From Xanthocytophaga flava (GTDB lineage: Bacteria > Bacteroidota > Bacteroidia > Cytophagales > 172606-1), in contig JASJOS010000008.1 in the NCBI GenBank assembly GCA_030068525.1, positions 328,577 through 392,576 of the forward strand: a DNA stretch of 64,000 nt, given 5' to 3'. The notes beneath the pieces were generated by a model. It saw only the letters and a list, made by a program, of their open reading frames with translations, ran no database searches and had not been told where the DNA came from. Shown piece after piece: positions 1 through 9,600 of this stretch. The stretch's first letter is position 1. Each line of letters opens with the position of its first letter. Both the position numbers and the translations under genes were made by a program.

Positions 1-568
1 CTTTTGCCGCAGGGGTTAATGCATCCCGTGCTACAGTTTTCGACTCCGGTATGATATATTTTTCATAGGAAGCAATCTGGTCATTAAATGACATTCCATT
101 CACAAAAGCATACTGCCAGTCTTCAAAAGACATCAGATAGGTTTCTTCCAGTGACGTAAACAGTCCCAACGACTTCCAGCCTGCTTTCAGAAAGGAGAAT
201 TCATAGGGAAATACGCCTAGTGGAGGGACGGAATGAATGGCTACCCCAGCAGCCGCCAGATCGCGATTCACCATGATCTGTGTAAGCATACCGCCATACG
301 AATGACCAATCACAATCGGTTTTTCAGGTAGTCCTTTGATAATGTTTACATAATGATTTACCAGATCTTCCAAATGAAGAGTTGCCAGCGCCACATCATT
401 GGGTTGTCTGGCCCGTAATTCAGCCGCAGTACCCTCTTTGTGTAACCAGGGTGGTGCAATGGTTGAATATCCTTTGCTTTCAAAATAGGTACGCCATTCG
501 TCCCAGCAACTGTGGCTGACAAAAGCTCCGGTAATAAAGACTACGGTTTTAGATGGAGTAGGTGTCAT
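1..568 (-). CDS. alpha/beta hydrolase, 3' end outside window
   Basis: Reading the minus strand from the ATG at 566-568 gives an open frame to the window edge (about 189 residues). It begins MTPTPSKTVVFITGAFVSH and contains GHSYGGM near residue 90, the G-x-S-x-G nucleophile elbow of alpha/beta hydrolases with Ser as nucleophile. The N-terminal VVFITGAF strand followed by the substrate loop also fits this fold. The Asp and His of the triad would lie mostly beyond the window. There is no signal peptide, so it is probably cytoplasmic. Substrate cannot be told; the family includes esterases, haloalkane dehalogenase-like and Mhp-type hydrolases. The gene is 3'-truncated only by the window. Confidence 0.8.
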   Translation of the reverse strand, partial: MTPTPSKTVVFITGAFVSHSCWDEWRTYFESKGYSTIAPPWLHKEGTAAELRARQPNDVALATLHLEDLVNHYVNIIKGLPEKPIVIGHSYGGMLTQIMVNRDLAAAGVAIHSVPPLGVFPYEFSFLKAGWKSLGLFTSLEETYLMSFEDWQYAFVNGMSFNDQIASYEKYIIPESKTVARDALTPAAK

Positions 569-656
569 AATAGGTTTGTGTTTAAATGAGTGATAAAGAA
601 CTATATGTATGTTTTACAGGAGATCTTATCTGGTAAGGCGGAGCAAAAAATGGAAC

Positions 657-1241
657 TTAAAAAGTACCCTCCTTCACATAGGGATAACACCAAAGTGCCA
701 CCGTCAGTGTAATAGCCTTAAACCAGGCATTGTACATATTCTCAACCTCGCCTACACTATTGCCTTTTCTGGCAAGAAATGGTTTTATGGTTGCAGTGAT
801 TGGTACAATAAAAGTGACAAGGTAACGGAAGTGTATAATCGGAACTGCGTCTACTCCGTCGGTCTGGTTTTTCTTGACCAGGTGACGAAGACCAATTTCA
901 TGCTGATAATTCAGCCATTGCTGATCGTAAGAACGAAAGCAGGTATCCATGATCCATTGCCCGAAGCGCTTACGTACGCTGGCTAAATAGGCATCATTCA
1001 ACTGATCATTTTTTCCAAAATACTGAGCCAGATACGGATGTGAGCCTACGAAGCCATACCAGACATCCAGTATGTTTTCTGTCTGGTCTTCAAGTACTCT
1101 TCCTGCCATTTGCAGATAGAGTACATCCTCTTCAGATAAAAGTACGGTTTGCTTTAGCAAGTCTAAATCAGCCTCAGATACGGGTGAGGTGGCTACTTCT
1201 CCATAGGTATAGCCAAGGATTTGTGTGGTTTGAGTGTGCAT
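657..1241 (-). CDS. protoglobin-family haem protein
   Basis: The ~194-residue protein has the size and pattern of single-domain protoglobins: an N-terminal GYTYGE...SPVSEADLDLLK helix segment and the central YQHEIGLRH motif, where the first His (residue 114 from this start) sits at the F-helix proximal haem position. Known family members bind O2, CO or NO; some are sensors, but no output domain is attached here. An alternative ATG lies 18 nt upstream (1259); the inner ATG is preferred because family members begin close to the GYTYG segment. A matching promoter lies at 1409-1439. It is monocistronic between the hydrolase and a long non-coding gap. Physiological ligand is not deducible. Confidence 0.82.
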   Translation of the reverse strand: MHTQTTQILGYTYGEVATSPVSEADLDLLKQTVLLSEEDVLYLQMAGRVLEDQTENILDVWYGFVGSHPYLAQYFGKNDQLNDAYLASVRKRFGQWIMDTCFRSYDQQWLNYQHEIGLRHLVKKNQTDGVDAVPIIHFRYLVTFIVPITATIKPFLARKGNSVGEVENMYNAWFKAITLTVALWCYPYVKEGTF

Positions 1242-1408
1242 AGTATAAAAATTTACCAATAGGTATAAATAGGTATAATGCGAATAAAAGCTGCTGGAAG
1301 AATAAGCTGCACTATCTGATGCTACTCAGTGATCTGTTTAACGGACAATGACATTTTTCACAAACCTTTCTATCCGGGTAGATCATTGAATGAACAGATG
1401 GTATAATA

Positions 1409-1439
1409 CAAAAGTAGGGTCTATCGCCACTGTGACCAA
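1409..1439 (-). promoter_or_regulatory. Bacteroidota-type promoter for the protoglobin gene
   Basis: On the minus strand this reads TTG, 20 nt, TACTTTTG, matching the Bacteroidota -33/-7 pattern (TTG-N19/20-TAnnTTTG). Transcription would start near 1400, giving a 5' leader of about 150 nt. The rest of the 1260-1853 gap shows no gene or strong hairpin to me. Confidence 0.6.
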
Positions 1440-1853
1440 TGGCTAAATGCACCCATCCGTTGTATATTTCGTAACAGTGGGAGTGGGGGCAATAGGCATT
1501 ATATTGTGCATAAGTAGTGCATTATCCGCTTAGTCAAGAGCAAGCTCATGATAGCTTTATTTTTAAGGCAGGTGTAAAATAACTAGATGGAAATAAGCAC
1601 GCTACAACAAGAATGAGAGAAGGGGGAGAAAGACTCTATACTTTCTTTTCAGTCAATTCCTAAACCAGTATGGGAAAAAGCAAAATAACCGCTAGAGAGA
1701 TCATCTTACCTGATTAAGAAGAAAGCCTGTGGTTTGCAAGATTGCTTATAATTTTCTGGTTACGAATATCACTTTGTATACTATAGACGTTTTTTTCTTC
1801 ACAAAAAAACTGGTTTCAATCACAGCCTACTACTCACCAGGGAGTAATCTATT

Positions 1854-2096
1854 CTATCTATTAGTATCCATTGAATTGAGATAATAGTTATCAGAAGGTA
1901 AGAGTCGATTGGTTTCAACTACCCATTCAAGGCCGTGTTGATCCACCACGACACTAAGGATTTCTCCAATTTCCTTGAGTATTACTTCTTTCTCTCTACT
2001 ATGGCTGTGAGTGTCATTTTCAGCAGTAACCTCAATGGAATGGATATTGATATTTTTTCTTAAAATAACTTTCTGTCCTACTTGTATGGTTTTCAT
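1854..2096 (-). CDS. small hypothetical protein (80 aa)
   Basis: It starts MKTIQVGQKVILRKN, is charged and soluble, and has a KxGQKVxLRxN-type beginning that could be a small beta-barrel (SH3/KOW-like); this fold guess is weak. A central His-Ser-His-Ser patch (residues ~30-34) is polar. No signal peptide or membrane segment. It stands alone between two non-coding gaps on the opposite strand to the response regulator at 2481. Function unknown; it is kept as real because the composition is protein-like and the frame is not the shadow of another gene. Confidence 0.5.
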   Translation of the reverse strand: MKTIQVGQKVILRKNINIHSIEVTAENDTHSHSREKEVILKEIGEILSVVVDQHGLEWVVETNRLLPSDNYYLNSMDTNR

Positions 2097-2480
2097 ATAC
2101 TGGCGTAAGTTTAAAGAGAATCCGCAGATCTGAAAAATAAAAAAACGCCTACTAAATTGATAATCAATGATCTAGGCAAAAAAACAGTAAAGGATAGAAT
2201 GCAATTAATTCTATTTTTTGATAAAAGTCAACTATCTGTTTTATGTAAATGCAGGATAGAATATATGAAATTTTAAAGATTTCGGATAAGCTGAAATCTG
2301 TCGAAATACTACTGAATCCTATTCATTTTAATCTGACTATGTTCTCTTCCTATTTTTATAAAAAGTGTAAAGAACAGGCATACTTTTTTAGCTATTTATC
2401 GAATTAGTTATTTTCTGATCATAAGTAATTTCAAAGGAGATATCTACTTTATACTTTACTAAAGATAAAACTAATCCGGT
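2097..2480. other. AT-rich gap without recognisable feature
   Basis: About 384 nt between divergent genes. I see no gene, tRNA or strong terminator. It must hold the promoters for both neighbours, but no clean TTG/TAnnTTTG pair is visible. Confidence 0.5.
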
Positions 2481-3047
2481 ATGCTTGTGAAAATCTATGT
2501 TGTCGACGATGATCCGGTTGATCGAATGATATTTGAAAAACATATACAGAAGGTGTGTAATGAACAGTTTTATACAATAAAAGCAAGCCAGCAGAACTCA
2601 GAAGAGAATAGTAGTCTTCCTAAGTCAGAACACAAGATAAACAGTGAAGGCCAATCTGATAGAGATGTAATGGAACAGCCACTTGAGCAGATTCAGGTTA
2701 AAGTATCTTGTTTCTCTACCGCATCTGCGGCTTTGGCTCAAATCAGAACGTTGTTTTTGAAAGGGGATTTTGATACACTACCTGACTTGATCTTTCTGGA
2801 TATGGTACTTCCGCAAATGGATGGGTGGGAGTTTATAAAAAAACTGGCAGATTTACTCATTGCTATTCCTGGGTATAATAACATAAAATCAAAGCTTGGA
2901 ATCTATCTTCTGACCTCTTTTGTTAATCAGTTCGATCTTCAGAAAGCAAACACCACCCCACTTATCAAAGACTATTTGCTCAAGCCGATACTAGCAAATG
3001 ATATTTGCTCTATTTTACACGATTATCTCAGAGCAAAACAGAAATAA
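2481..3047 (+). CDS. single-domain response regulator with inserted loop
   Basis: CheY-like receiver: acidic pocket VVDDDP at residues 8-12, phospho-acceptor Asp107 in LIFLDMVLPQMDG, Thr/Ser switch in LLTS (residue ~145) and conserved Lys168 in LLKPI. No output domain follows, so it probably acts through protein contacts or a phosphorelay, as many Bacteroidota stand-alone receivers do. Residues about 35-70, between alpha1 and beta2, form a polar insertion rich in Ser, Glu and Asp that lengthens the protein to 188 residues against ~120-150 for the family. No histidine kinase is adjacent, so its partner is unknown. Confidence 0.85.
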   Translation: MLVKIYVVDDDPVDRMIFEKHIQKVCNEQFYTIKASQQNSEENSSLPKSEHKINSEGQSDRDVMEQPLEQIQVKVSCFSTASAALAQIRTLFLKGDFDTLPDLIFLDMVLPQMDGWEFIKKLADLLIAIPGYNNIKSKLGIYLLTSFVNQFDLQKANTTPLIKDYLLKPILANDICSILHDYLRAKQK

Positions 3048-3396
3048 AGAGAAACGGACCTGTTATAACCGTTTGGGCATACTTGTTTGGATATGTTTGT
3101 TGAGGTGTTATTTGCCCAGAGCTTATACCATTCATTGTGTAAAACGGTTAGTCAGCTTGAGGAATGCTTCATACTATTGGTGTACTATATCAGTTGTATT
3201 TTGTTTGCAAACAGCTCTTTATACTTCTTTTATCCTGGATGATTTTAAAAATCCTGTTGTTTGGCCAATAAGCAGTTGCCATGTATAGGCAACTGCAGGC
3301 TATTATCTTCAGGGTATGTTATGTCTATATAGCTTATTTTACTTTTGTATTTTACATTCCTCATTCTGTATAGAACCGCTTTAGTATTGTTTGATT
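3048..3396. other. gap between convergent genes, no gene recognised
   Basis: About 350 nt between the response regulator and a convergent unknown gene. Short open frames in it have no protein-like composition. No clear terminator hairpin was found. Confidence 0.45.
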
Positions 3397-3864
3397 TCAC
3401 ACCAAGTTTACGCCTACCTGATTGCAATGCTGAATAAATGTATACAAGGTGAGAGGATAAGCGAATACGTGTTCATTTATATGAAGAGTTTGGTCACTAA
3501 TCCAGATCAGATTCGTTTCTTCAGAACTATCAATATATTTTTGGTAGGAAAAATCGAATTCCCACCCTTCAAAATATTCATGCAGACAAACAAGATTAAA
3601 ACTTTCTTTATACAAAGATTCAACCTCATTGAGATTTATCGGCTTTCCCAGCTCAGGATCTGCATACTTCTCTAGCTGTTCTATTGGGAGTGCTTTCATA
3701 GCTCGATTAGTTAAATGATTGATACTATAACCTCTTGCATAGCCATTGTAACAGGCTACTTTGAAATTATGTGTATAAACAAAAATACCTGTTAAAATCT
3801 GCAAAAACTTTATTCCACATGCCTGTTTTTCTAATCTGGACACAGGATCTACTAGGTAGTACAC
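3397..3864 (-). CDS. hypothetical protein (155 aa)
   Basis: A soluble protein beginning MYYLVDPVSRLEKQACG and containing a Trp/Tyr-rich segment EYFEGWEFDFSYQKYI. There is no signal peptide or membrane helix and I do not recognise a family. Its style (short, acidic, aromatic-rich, orphan) resembles the single-gene immunity-like proteins common in Bacteroidota accessory regions, but nothing proves that role. It stands alone and convergent with the response regulator. Confidence 0.55.
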   Translation of the reverse strand: MYYLVDPVSRLEKQACGIKFLQILTGIFVYTHNFKVACYNGYARGYSINHLTNRAMKALPIEQLEKYADPELGKPINLNEVESLYKESFNLVCLHEYFEGWEFDFSYQKYIDSSEETNLIWISDQTLHINEHVFAYPLTLYTFIQHCNQVGVNLV

Positions 3865-3981
3865 AAAAGAAAAATAATCTCTGGCTTTGTTTCCCTTCTT
3901 TTTTCTAGCCTAAATCGGTGATATCTTTACTACTTTAGTAACCAACTCATTTCTACGGAAAAAAAGAAAAAAGCCGATATT

Positions 3982-4410
3982 TTGTTGGAAAGGATTCTAT
4001 TGATTATTGATATAAGTAGTGAGGTGAAGAATTGGCATATTTCCGTTACTCTTCAAGAAAAAGAAATAGCCCAGGATGCTTATAACAAGAAGAATACCAT
4101 AGGGTTAGGCATGCTGCAACGACAATTGCTGGGAAGCTGGGAAGAATGTGAAAACCCTAAACTCAAACAAGCCTTATTTGACGAGTATAAAAAACGTACT
4201 GGCAGAAATGCCACTCAGGATATCAGAGGAAACAAAAGCATTCTGGCAAAAATCGCAAAGCGGAAAAAGATTGTCAATGATATGGAATATGATATTGTCA
4301 ACGATTATCTGTCAGACAATATAGAGGACTATGAAAAACAGAAAGAGGAAGTGGCGCAATGGAATCTGTTACTGAGTCAATATACAGTGCATTCAGACTA
4401 TACCAAATAA
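3982..4410 (+). CDS. hypothetical charged protein, non-ATG start
   Basis: A 142-residue soluble, highly charged alpha-helical protein with segments such as KALFDEYKKRTGRNATQD-like and a Lys/Glu-rich C-terminal helix. No ATG exists in frame before GMLQRQLLG (codon at 4108); the frame is open back to a TGA at 3919-3921, so the true start is either TTG near 3982 or the internal ATG, or the gene has lost its 5' end. It is followed by a hairpin at 4451-4483. Family not recognised. Confidence 0.5.
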   Translation: MLERILLIIDISSEVKNWHISVTLQEKEIAQDAYNKKNTIGLGMLQRQLLGSWEECENPKLKQALFDEYKKRTGRNATQDIRGNKSILAKIAKRKKIVNDMEYDIVNDYLSDNIEDYEKQKEEVAQWNLLLSQYTVHSDYTK

Positions 4411-4450
4411 GTAACATGAGTCATCCTGAATGTTGGATTTGAATAAAACC

Positions 4451-4483
4451 CAAGCCTATACTTTTAAAAATGGTGTAGGCTTG
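4451..4483 (+). terminator. terminator-like hairpin after the 3982 gene
   Basis: CAAGCCTATAC pairs with GTGTAGGCTTG across an A/T loop, one G-U pair, followed shortly by ATTTTTAT. It lies 40 nt after the stop codon. Confidence 0.5.
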
Positions 4484-4703
4484 AGGTAATTTTTATGAAA
4501 GATCTCTTTCTTCGTTTGTTTAAAATCCAGAACCTATCTCTTTTTTATCGCCTTGTCACTTCTTTGTCACGCCACAGCGTGATAACCCAAAAAAGGCACT
4601 TTTTCCTGATCTTACCGCCCGCAAGGCCATGGGCTTTCCCTTATTCTGTTCCATATCTTTTCTAGAAACATGGTTTGTAAATAAAGAAAAAAACACTCCA
4701 CCT

Positions 4704-4816
4704 GTCCTCCTGAAAGGATCTCGTGACAAATAGTGCCATGCTTGGTTTGTGAGAAAAACAAATAAATTCCAGTCGGAAAGGTCGCCGGTCTTGCCACGAG
4801 TTCCTTTCAAGAGGAC
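4704..4816 (+). mobile_element. MITE-like element, copy 1
   Basis: A 113-bp unit whose first 22 bases (core GTCCTCCTGAAAGGA) are repeated inverted at its end with two mismatches. A second copy of similar length, same orientation and about 70% identity lies at 36919-37030. Shared interior blocks include GACAAATAG, AGTCGGA and GTCTTGCCA. It has no coding capacity. The ends could form a cruciform or an RNA hairpin. Confidence 0.65.
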
Positions 4817-5063
4817 AAAAAAGGGTGTAAGGGCACAAAAAAGAGATTATCCCCTAAAGCTGCAAAATTGAAAAACTTATGGGACAGGATAAGGTGCCAA
4901 CCTCGCGGAGAAAAGATTGCCAACGCACCTACACTGCCACACACGATTGAAGTGGATGTAACTCACTTTGTAGCTTATTCTTTTACTATCGGATAATGCT
5001 TCCAATGTAAAGTACTTCCCTCAAAATTCAGGATGACTCAGGTTGTCTGGAGTACTGTATATG

Positions 5064-5903
5064 CTATTGGTCGAGGTTTTTACGCAGATCTTCGACAAAC
5101 TCTTCGGTTACATCAAAATAAGAAGCCAGTTGTTTGGTAGTCAGAATCCCATCTTTGAGAAATTTGAGAATCGCTTCCTGCTTTCCTTCCTGCCTACCTT
5201 TTTGTTCTCCTTTCAACTCACCTATTCTCTCTCCTTTTTTGAAGAAATAATCATCTTCTTCTTTGATATAATTGGTAATAGATTCCATAATCTGTTCAAT
5301 AAAAGGTGATAGTTTACGCAAATTAGCTAATATCCGTAACTGTTGCAAGTGGCGGTTTAGTTCCAGTGGAGTTGGTGAAGTCTGGGCTAATCGGTCTAAA
5401 ATCTGGCTGGCTGCTTTCTCTGGTTCCATATTGCCAAAGTTAGCCAGAACCGCAAACACAACTTCATCTGCTTTATCTGAAGAGAGAAATAACTGATAGT
5501 CTATTTGCGAAATCCTGACCAGATCGAAGAAGAATACTAATCCATGTTGTTCAATACGGGTAGGCATGGTAGGCACTGTATCAGAGAGAAACAAGACGTA
5601 CTGGCGAATAGGCAGTTGATATTTACGCCAGATCAAGGCTTTGTATTCAAACATGCGGTCTACCATCCGTGCTTCATCGACCAGTTGGAACTCGAGTTGC
5701 AGTAAAAACGTATCGCCTTGTGTGTCTGTAATTTTGAGTAGCTGATCGGGTTTTCGTTCCAGCGTCCGTTGCAGATCCAGTGGTATTTTCTCGTAATTGG
5801 CCACATCGATCTGGAGTACTTTCTCAATCATGCTTAGCGTAACAGCTTCCAGATTTTCCTTGAATATTTTATCGTAACGGTTTGCTTCTTTTTTATTGTT
5901 CAT
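5064..5903 (-). CDS. Rpn-family PD-(D/E)XK nuclease / putative transposase
   Basis: This 279-residue protein matches the Rpn (YhgA-like) family, described as recombination-promoting nucleases: N-terminal RYDKIFKENLEAVTLSMIEK, then a PD-(D/E)XK core with LLKITD and QLEFQL (Glu-x-Gln of the active site) at residues ~55-75, followed by EYKALIWRKYQLPIRQYVLFL. The C-terminus carries the usual degenerate Gly-Glu-Lys-Gly repeat helix (GERIGELKGEQKGRQEGKQ) and a short HTH-like tail. It is cytoplasmic and monocistronic. Members often sit in mobile or repeat-rich surroundings, as here. Full length for the family. Confidence 0.8.
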   Translation of the reverse strand: MNNKKEANRYDKIFKENLEAVTLSMIEKVLQIDVANYEKIPLDLQRTLERKPDQLLKITDTQGDTFLLQLEFQLVDEARMVDRMFEYKALIWRKYQLPIRQYVLFLSDTVPTMPTRIEQHGLVFFFDLVRISQIDYQLFLSSDKADEVVFAVLANFGNMEPEKAASQILDRLAQTSPTPLELNRHLQQLRILANLRKLSPFIEQIMESITNYIKEEDDYFFKKGERIGELKGEQKGRQEGKQEAILKFLKDGILTTKQLASYFDVTEEFVEDLRKNLDQ

Positions 5904-5939
5904 GTGTGGGATATATTACCAGAGGCAAAATAAGGAATA

Positions 5940-5969
5940 AAAGCCGACTTGTTTTCAGGTCGGCTTTTG
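5940..5969 (-). terminator. rho-independent terminator hairpin
   Basis: AAAAGCCGAC and GTCGGCTTTT form a 10-bp stem around a 10-nt loop, giving T-runs on both strands. It follows the amidase remnant (minus strand), mirroring the hairpin next to the intact amidase at 10216-10267. Confidence 0.7.
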
Positions 5970-5975
5970 TATTTT

Positions 5976-6025
5976 TATTTCTTCCAATGTTGCCTAAAAT
6001 AGCGATCATAGCCAAACGGATCACG
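5976..6025 (-). pseudogene. amidase 3'-end remnant
   Basis: The minus strand encodes RDPFGYDRYFRQHWKK and a TAA stop, almost the same as the C-terminus RDPFGYERYFKQAWKK of the intact amidase at 10294-10815. Upstream homology stops at once, so only the last ~16 codons survive. With the intact copy it brackets the NHL genes at 6.2-10.1 kb. Confidence 0.75.
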
Positions 6026-6218
6026 TGATTTTATCATCAACAACCATTTTCCCATCGTTGAAATAAGAAAGGTAATAGACTAAATATCGTATCTTTCTAA
6101 TCGTAGTAGATTGAATTTTTTTAACAGACCAATAAGTGAAAATTATCAGGGAAATATTATATGAATAAGAGGTTCTGTGTATGAAATATTTATATAGATT
6201 TACATCTGTATTTATTCT

Positions 6219-6477
6219 ATGATAAAACTCTTGCGCTTTACAGTTCTATTTTCGTTTTTTCTTTTATACCAGTTTCAACTTGCAAAAGGACAAACTTCTG
6301 TTATAAATAAATCAATTGGCAAGTCAACCGGTGTTAGTCCAGTCAGCATTGCTATTGATAAAAGAGGCTATCATTATGTTGTCAGTGGGGAGGGGTATGT
6401 TGTAAAGTTAGACTCTAAATAGTGGTTTTAAACAGTTTATTGTGCCTCAGGGTTCTAGTGTTGTAGCTATGTGCTGA
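6219..6477 (+). pseudogene. frameshifted, truncated NHL-type secreted protein
   Basis: It opens with a good signal peptide (MIKLLRFTVLFSFFLLYQF...AKGQ) followed by a segment resembling the first NHL repeat of the next gene (SIAIDKRGYHYVVSGEGYVVKLDS). The frame stops at 6420, but shifting by one base near 6416 continues sensibly as NSGFKQFIVPQGSSVVAMC before a second stop at 6475-6477. It is read as a decayed paralog of the 6602 gene. Confidence 0.65.
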
Positions 6478-6601
6478 GAAACAGAGAAAGATGTAATACC
6501 AATCATAAAAGATAATAGATTTACCTAAAAACTTCTTTCATAAATGAAAATACTTGCAAGTTTATTTAAATGATTAAATTTTATAGTATTAATACAAACA
6601 A

Positions 6602-9600
6602 ATGAAACAGCACTACTCTTTAGTTTATTTTTTAGTACTTTTTTTTGTTTTCCCCTTAGCAGGGAGATCCCAGAGTTATTTTTTCAATCATACAATTGGT
6701 TCTTCCATCAGTTTTGAGTATCCATTTAAGATCATAACCGATAAGAAAGGCAACCTGTATGTCGTTAATGCTTCAAACTGGTATATTACCAAGTTTACAG
6801 CGAAGGGAGAAATAGTGTTGAGGTTTGGAAAAACAGGCACAGAAACAGGATCTTTTTCAGGTACAATCATTGATATAGCAGTAGATGATGATGAAAATAT
6901 ATATGTACTAGATAACTCTCGTGTTCAGATGTTTAATGCTAAGGGAGAGTTTGTTAAAGTGATTTCTGTTGCATTTAGATCTTACTATAATGGAATTGCT
7001 GTAGATGACCAGAAAAATATTTATCTAGCTGTGATTTCCACTCTTACTAATGCAAATGAAATTCATAAACTGGATCAGGATGGGAACATTTTGTTAAAAT
7101 TTGGATCAACAGGAACCGCAGATGATCAGTTTCAACAGGTTTGGAAACTTTGTGTTAATTCCAAGGGTGAGATTTATACTATTGATTCAGGACACACCCG
7201 CATTCAAAAGTTTGATTCAACAGGTAGGTTTTTGCTTACTTTTGGCTCACGAGGTTCTGGTAATGGTCAGTTCTATAATCCACAGGCACTAACTACAGAT
7301 GCAGAAGGTAATGTTTGGGTCGTGGATACACAAAATTATCGTATTCAGCAGTTCAGTTCTTCTGGAAATTTTATTATCAGTATAGGTGCGTTCGGGTTTG
7401 GGGATGGGCAATTCCGTATTCCCAATGGAATTTGTGTTGACCCATTAGGCACTGTCTATGTATCAGACTACATCACTAACAAGGTGCAGCGCTTTCTTCC
7501 AAATGGTAAGTTGATAGAAACGTATGGGTTTAGAGGAACAACAAATGGGCACTTGCAATATATGTATGGAACAAAACAAGATAAAGCTGGAAACTTTTAT
7601 ATTTCATCAAACAAATCTGTTATAAAGTATAATCAAAAAGGTATACAGGTTAAAGAAATTTTTAGTTCAGAAAATCAGAATGGTCTGTCCACTAGTCCAG
7701 GCACCATTACTACTGACACTCAGAATAATTTATATGTTTGTTATCATGGATATATTCAAAAGTTTGATACAGCAGGCAACTTTAAGTTTTCTTTTGGAAA
7801 AGGAGGAACTGGACCAGGCGAATTTTATAATCTATCTGGAATAGAAATTGACCCTTTAGGAAATATCTATGTGACAGACCCCAACAACTCACGCATTCAA
7901 AAATTTGATCCAAAAGGTCGGTTTCTGCTACAATTTGGTCATCCGAATTTGGATAATTTTTATCCCAAAGCAATAGCAATTGACAAGCTGGGAAATGTAT
8001 ATGTTACAGATACACAAAACAACGCTGTTTTTAAATTTGATTCAACAGGTAGAGTGCTGAAGAAGATAGGTTCTACAGGAACTGATCCAGGACATTTTAA
8101 TTATCCTACAGCGATTAAAATAGATCAACAAGGAAATTTATATGTTGGTGACAAAGGAAATTATCGGATTCAGATATTTGATAAAGATGGTGTATTTCTC
8201 ACCCAGTTCGGTTCTCAAGGAGAAGGAAGAGAGCAATTTGGATATATTAGTGATTTGGAAGTAAGCCCGGAGGGAGACCTCTATGTGAGTGATTATACAA
8301 ACTTCAGAATTAGTGTGTTCACTACTACTCCACTAACAGCAAATGTGATACGTGGAAAAGTTTTTATTGCCCAAAACAAAGATTGTATTCAGGATAGCAC
8401 AGAAGTTGGAATGCCCCGTATTGTTGTGCTGGCAGAACCAGGCCCTTACTATACTGTTACAGATAGTACTGGTTCTTATTCTCTTCAGGTAGATACTGGT
8501 AAGTATCAGATTATGCAAATTCTGCCTTCCTTTACAAATAATACTATTGTTACCAGTGTTTGTCCACAAAAAGACTCAGTGCATACTGTTAGTTTTTCAG
8601 AGAGAGGGCAAACCATTTCAGATGTAAACTTTGCCAATCAGTTTAAAGTACTTTTGCCTTACTTATCTTGTGAAGTTAGCAGTAATCGTCGCCGTCGATG
8701 CGAATTAAGTACTACAAAAATTATATATGCCAACAAAGGCCAAGGCAAAGCGGAGCAAGTGAAAATATACATAAAGCTACCTGAATATGTGGTTTTGCGG
8801 CAGGCCAGCAAACCCTATGAGATAGATAAGGATTCAAATTATGTTTTTTCTATTCCCGCCCTGAACCCCAACGAGTCTGGCAGCATTGAAATCATTGATT
8901 ATGTTTCCTGTATTAGGGGCATTACAGGTCTGACACAATGCACAAAAGCATGGATTACCCCATTCAATCAGGTTGAAGAAGTAGGAGAATGGGATAAATC
9001 TGATATTATGCTTACAGGTAAATGTATAGAAAATGGACGAGTTCAGATGATTATTAAAAATGTGGGACAAGCAGCTATGGCCGACAGCAGTGAGTTTCGT
9101 ATTTTTTTAGATACCCAGCTGGCTTTTCGCAAAAACTATAAGTTAGCGAAAGGCGATAGTCTGGTATTAAAAGTCCCTGCCAATGGCAAAACCGTCCGTC
9201 TGGAAGCCGACCAGCGTCCGGACCACCCACGCAAATCACAAACAAACATGACCATCGAAGGGTGTGTAGCGTCTACTAGTAACATAGTGAGTAAAGGTTT
9301 TGTCAATGCACTGCCTCAAGATGATGAAGAGCCTGAAGTTTCTATTAACTGTTTGCCTATTGTAGACTCCTATGATCCAAATGACAAACAAGTTTCGCCA
9401 CAAGGAACCGCTGTTGATCATTATACACCAACCAGAAGTGAGTTTAAATATACTATCCGTTTTCAGAACACTGGCACCGACACTGCTTATAGAATCACAG
9501 TGATTGATACATTGTCCGAAAAACTGGATTTTGCTACAATGAAGATGGGAGTTGTCTCTCACAAGTATTTGTTCAGTGTATCAGGAAAAGAAAAGCCGAT

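Larger units (their letters stand above)
4417..5040. mobile_element. 624-bp block bounded by 15-bp perfect inverted repeats
   Basis: TGAGTCATCCTGAAT at 4417-4431 is the exact reverse complement of the sequence at 5026-5040. The block has no convincing gene and contains the MITE-like element at 4704-4816 and a terminator-like hairpin. Such ends suggest a decayed non-autonomous element or dispersed GTCATCCTGAA-type repeats, which are common in this phylum. I saw no target-site duplication. Confidence 0.45.

Noticed and set aside
4556..4810. Open frames of 84 and 61 codons on the minus strand
   Set aside because: They run through the MITE-like repeat, whose conservation is at DNA level with indels that break the frame in the second copy.
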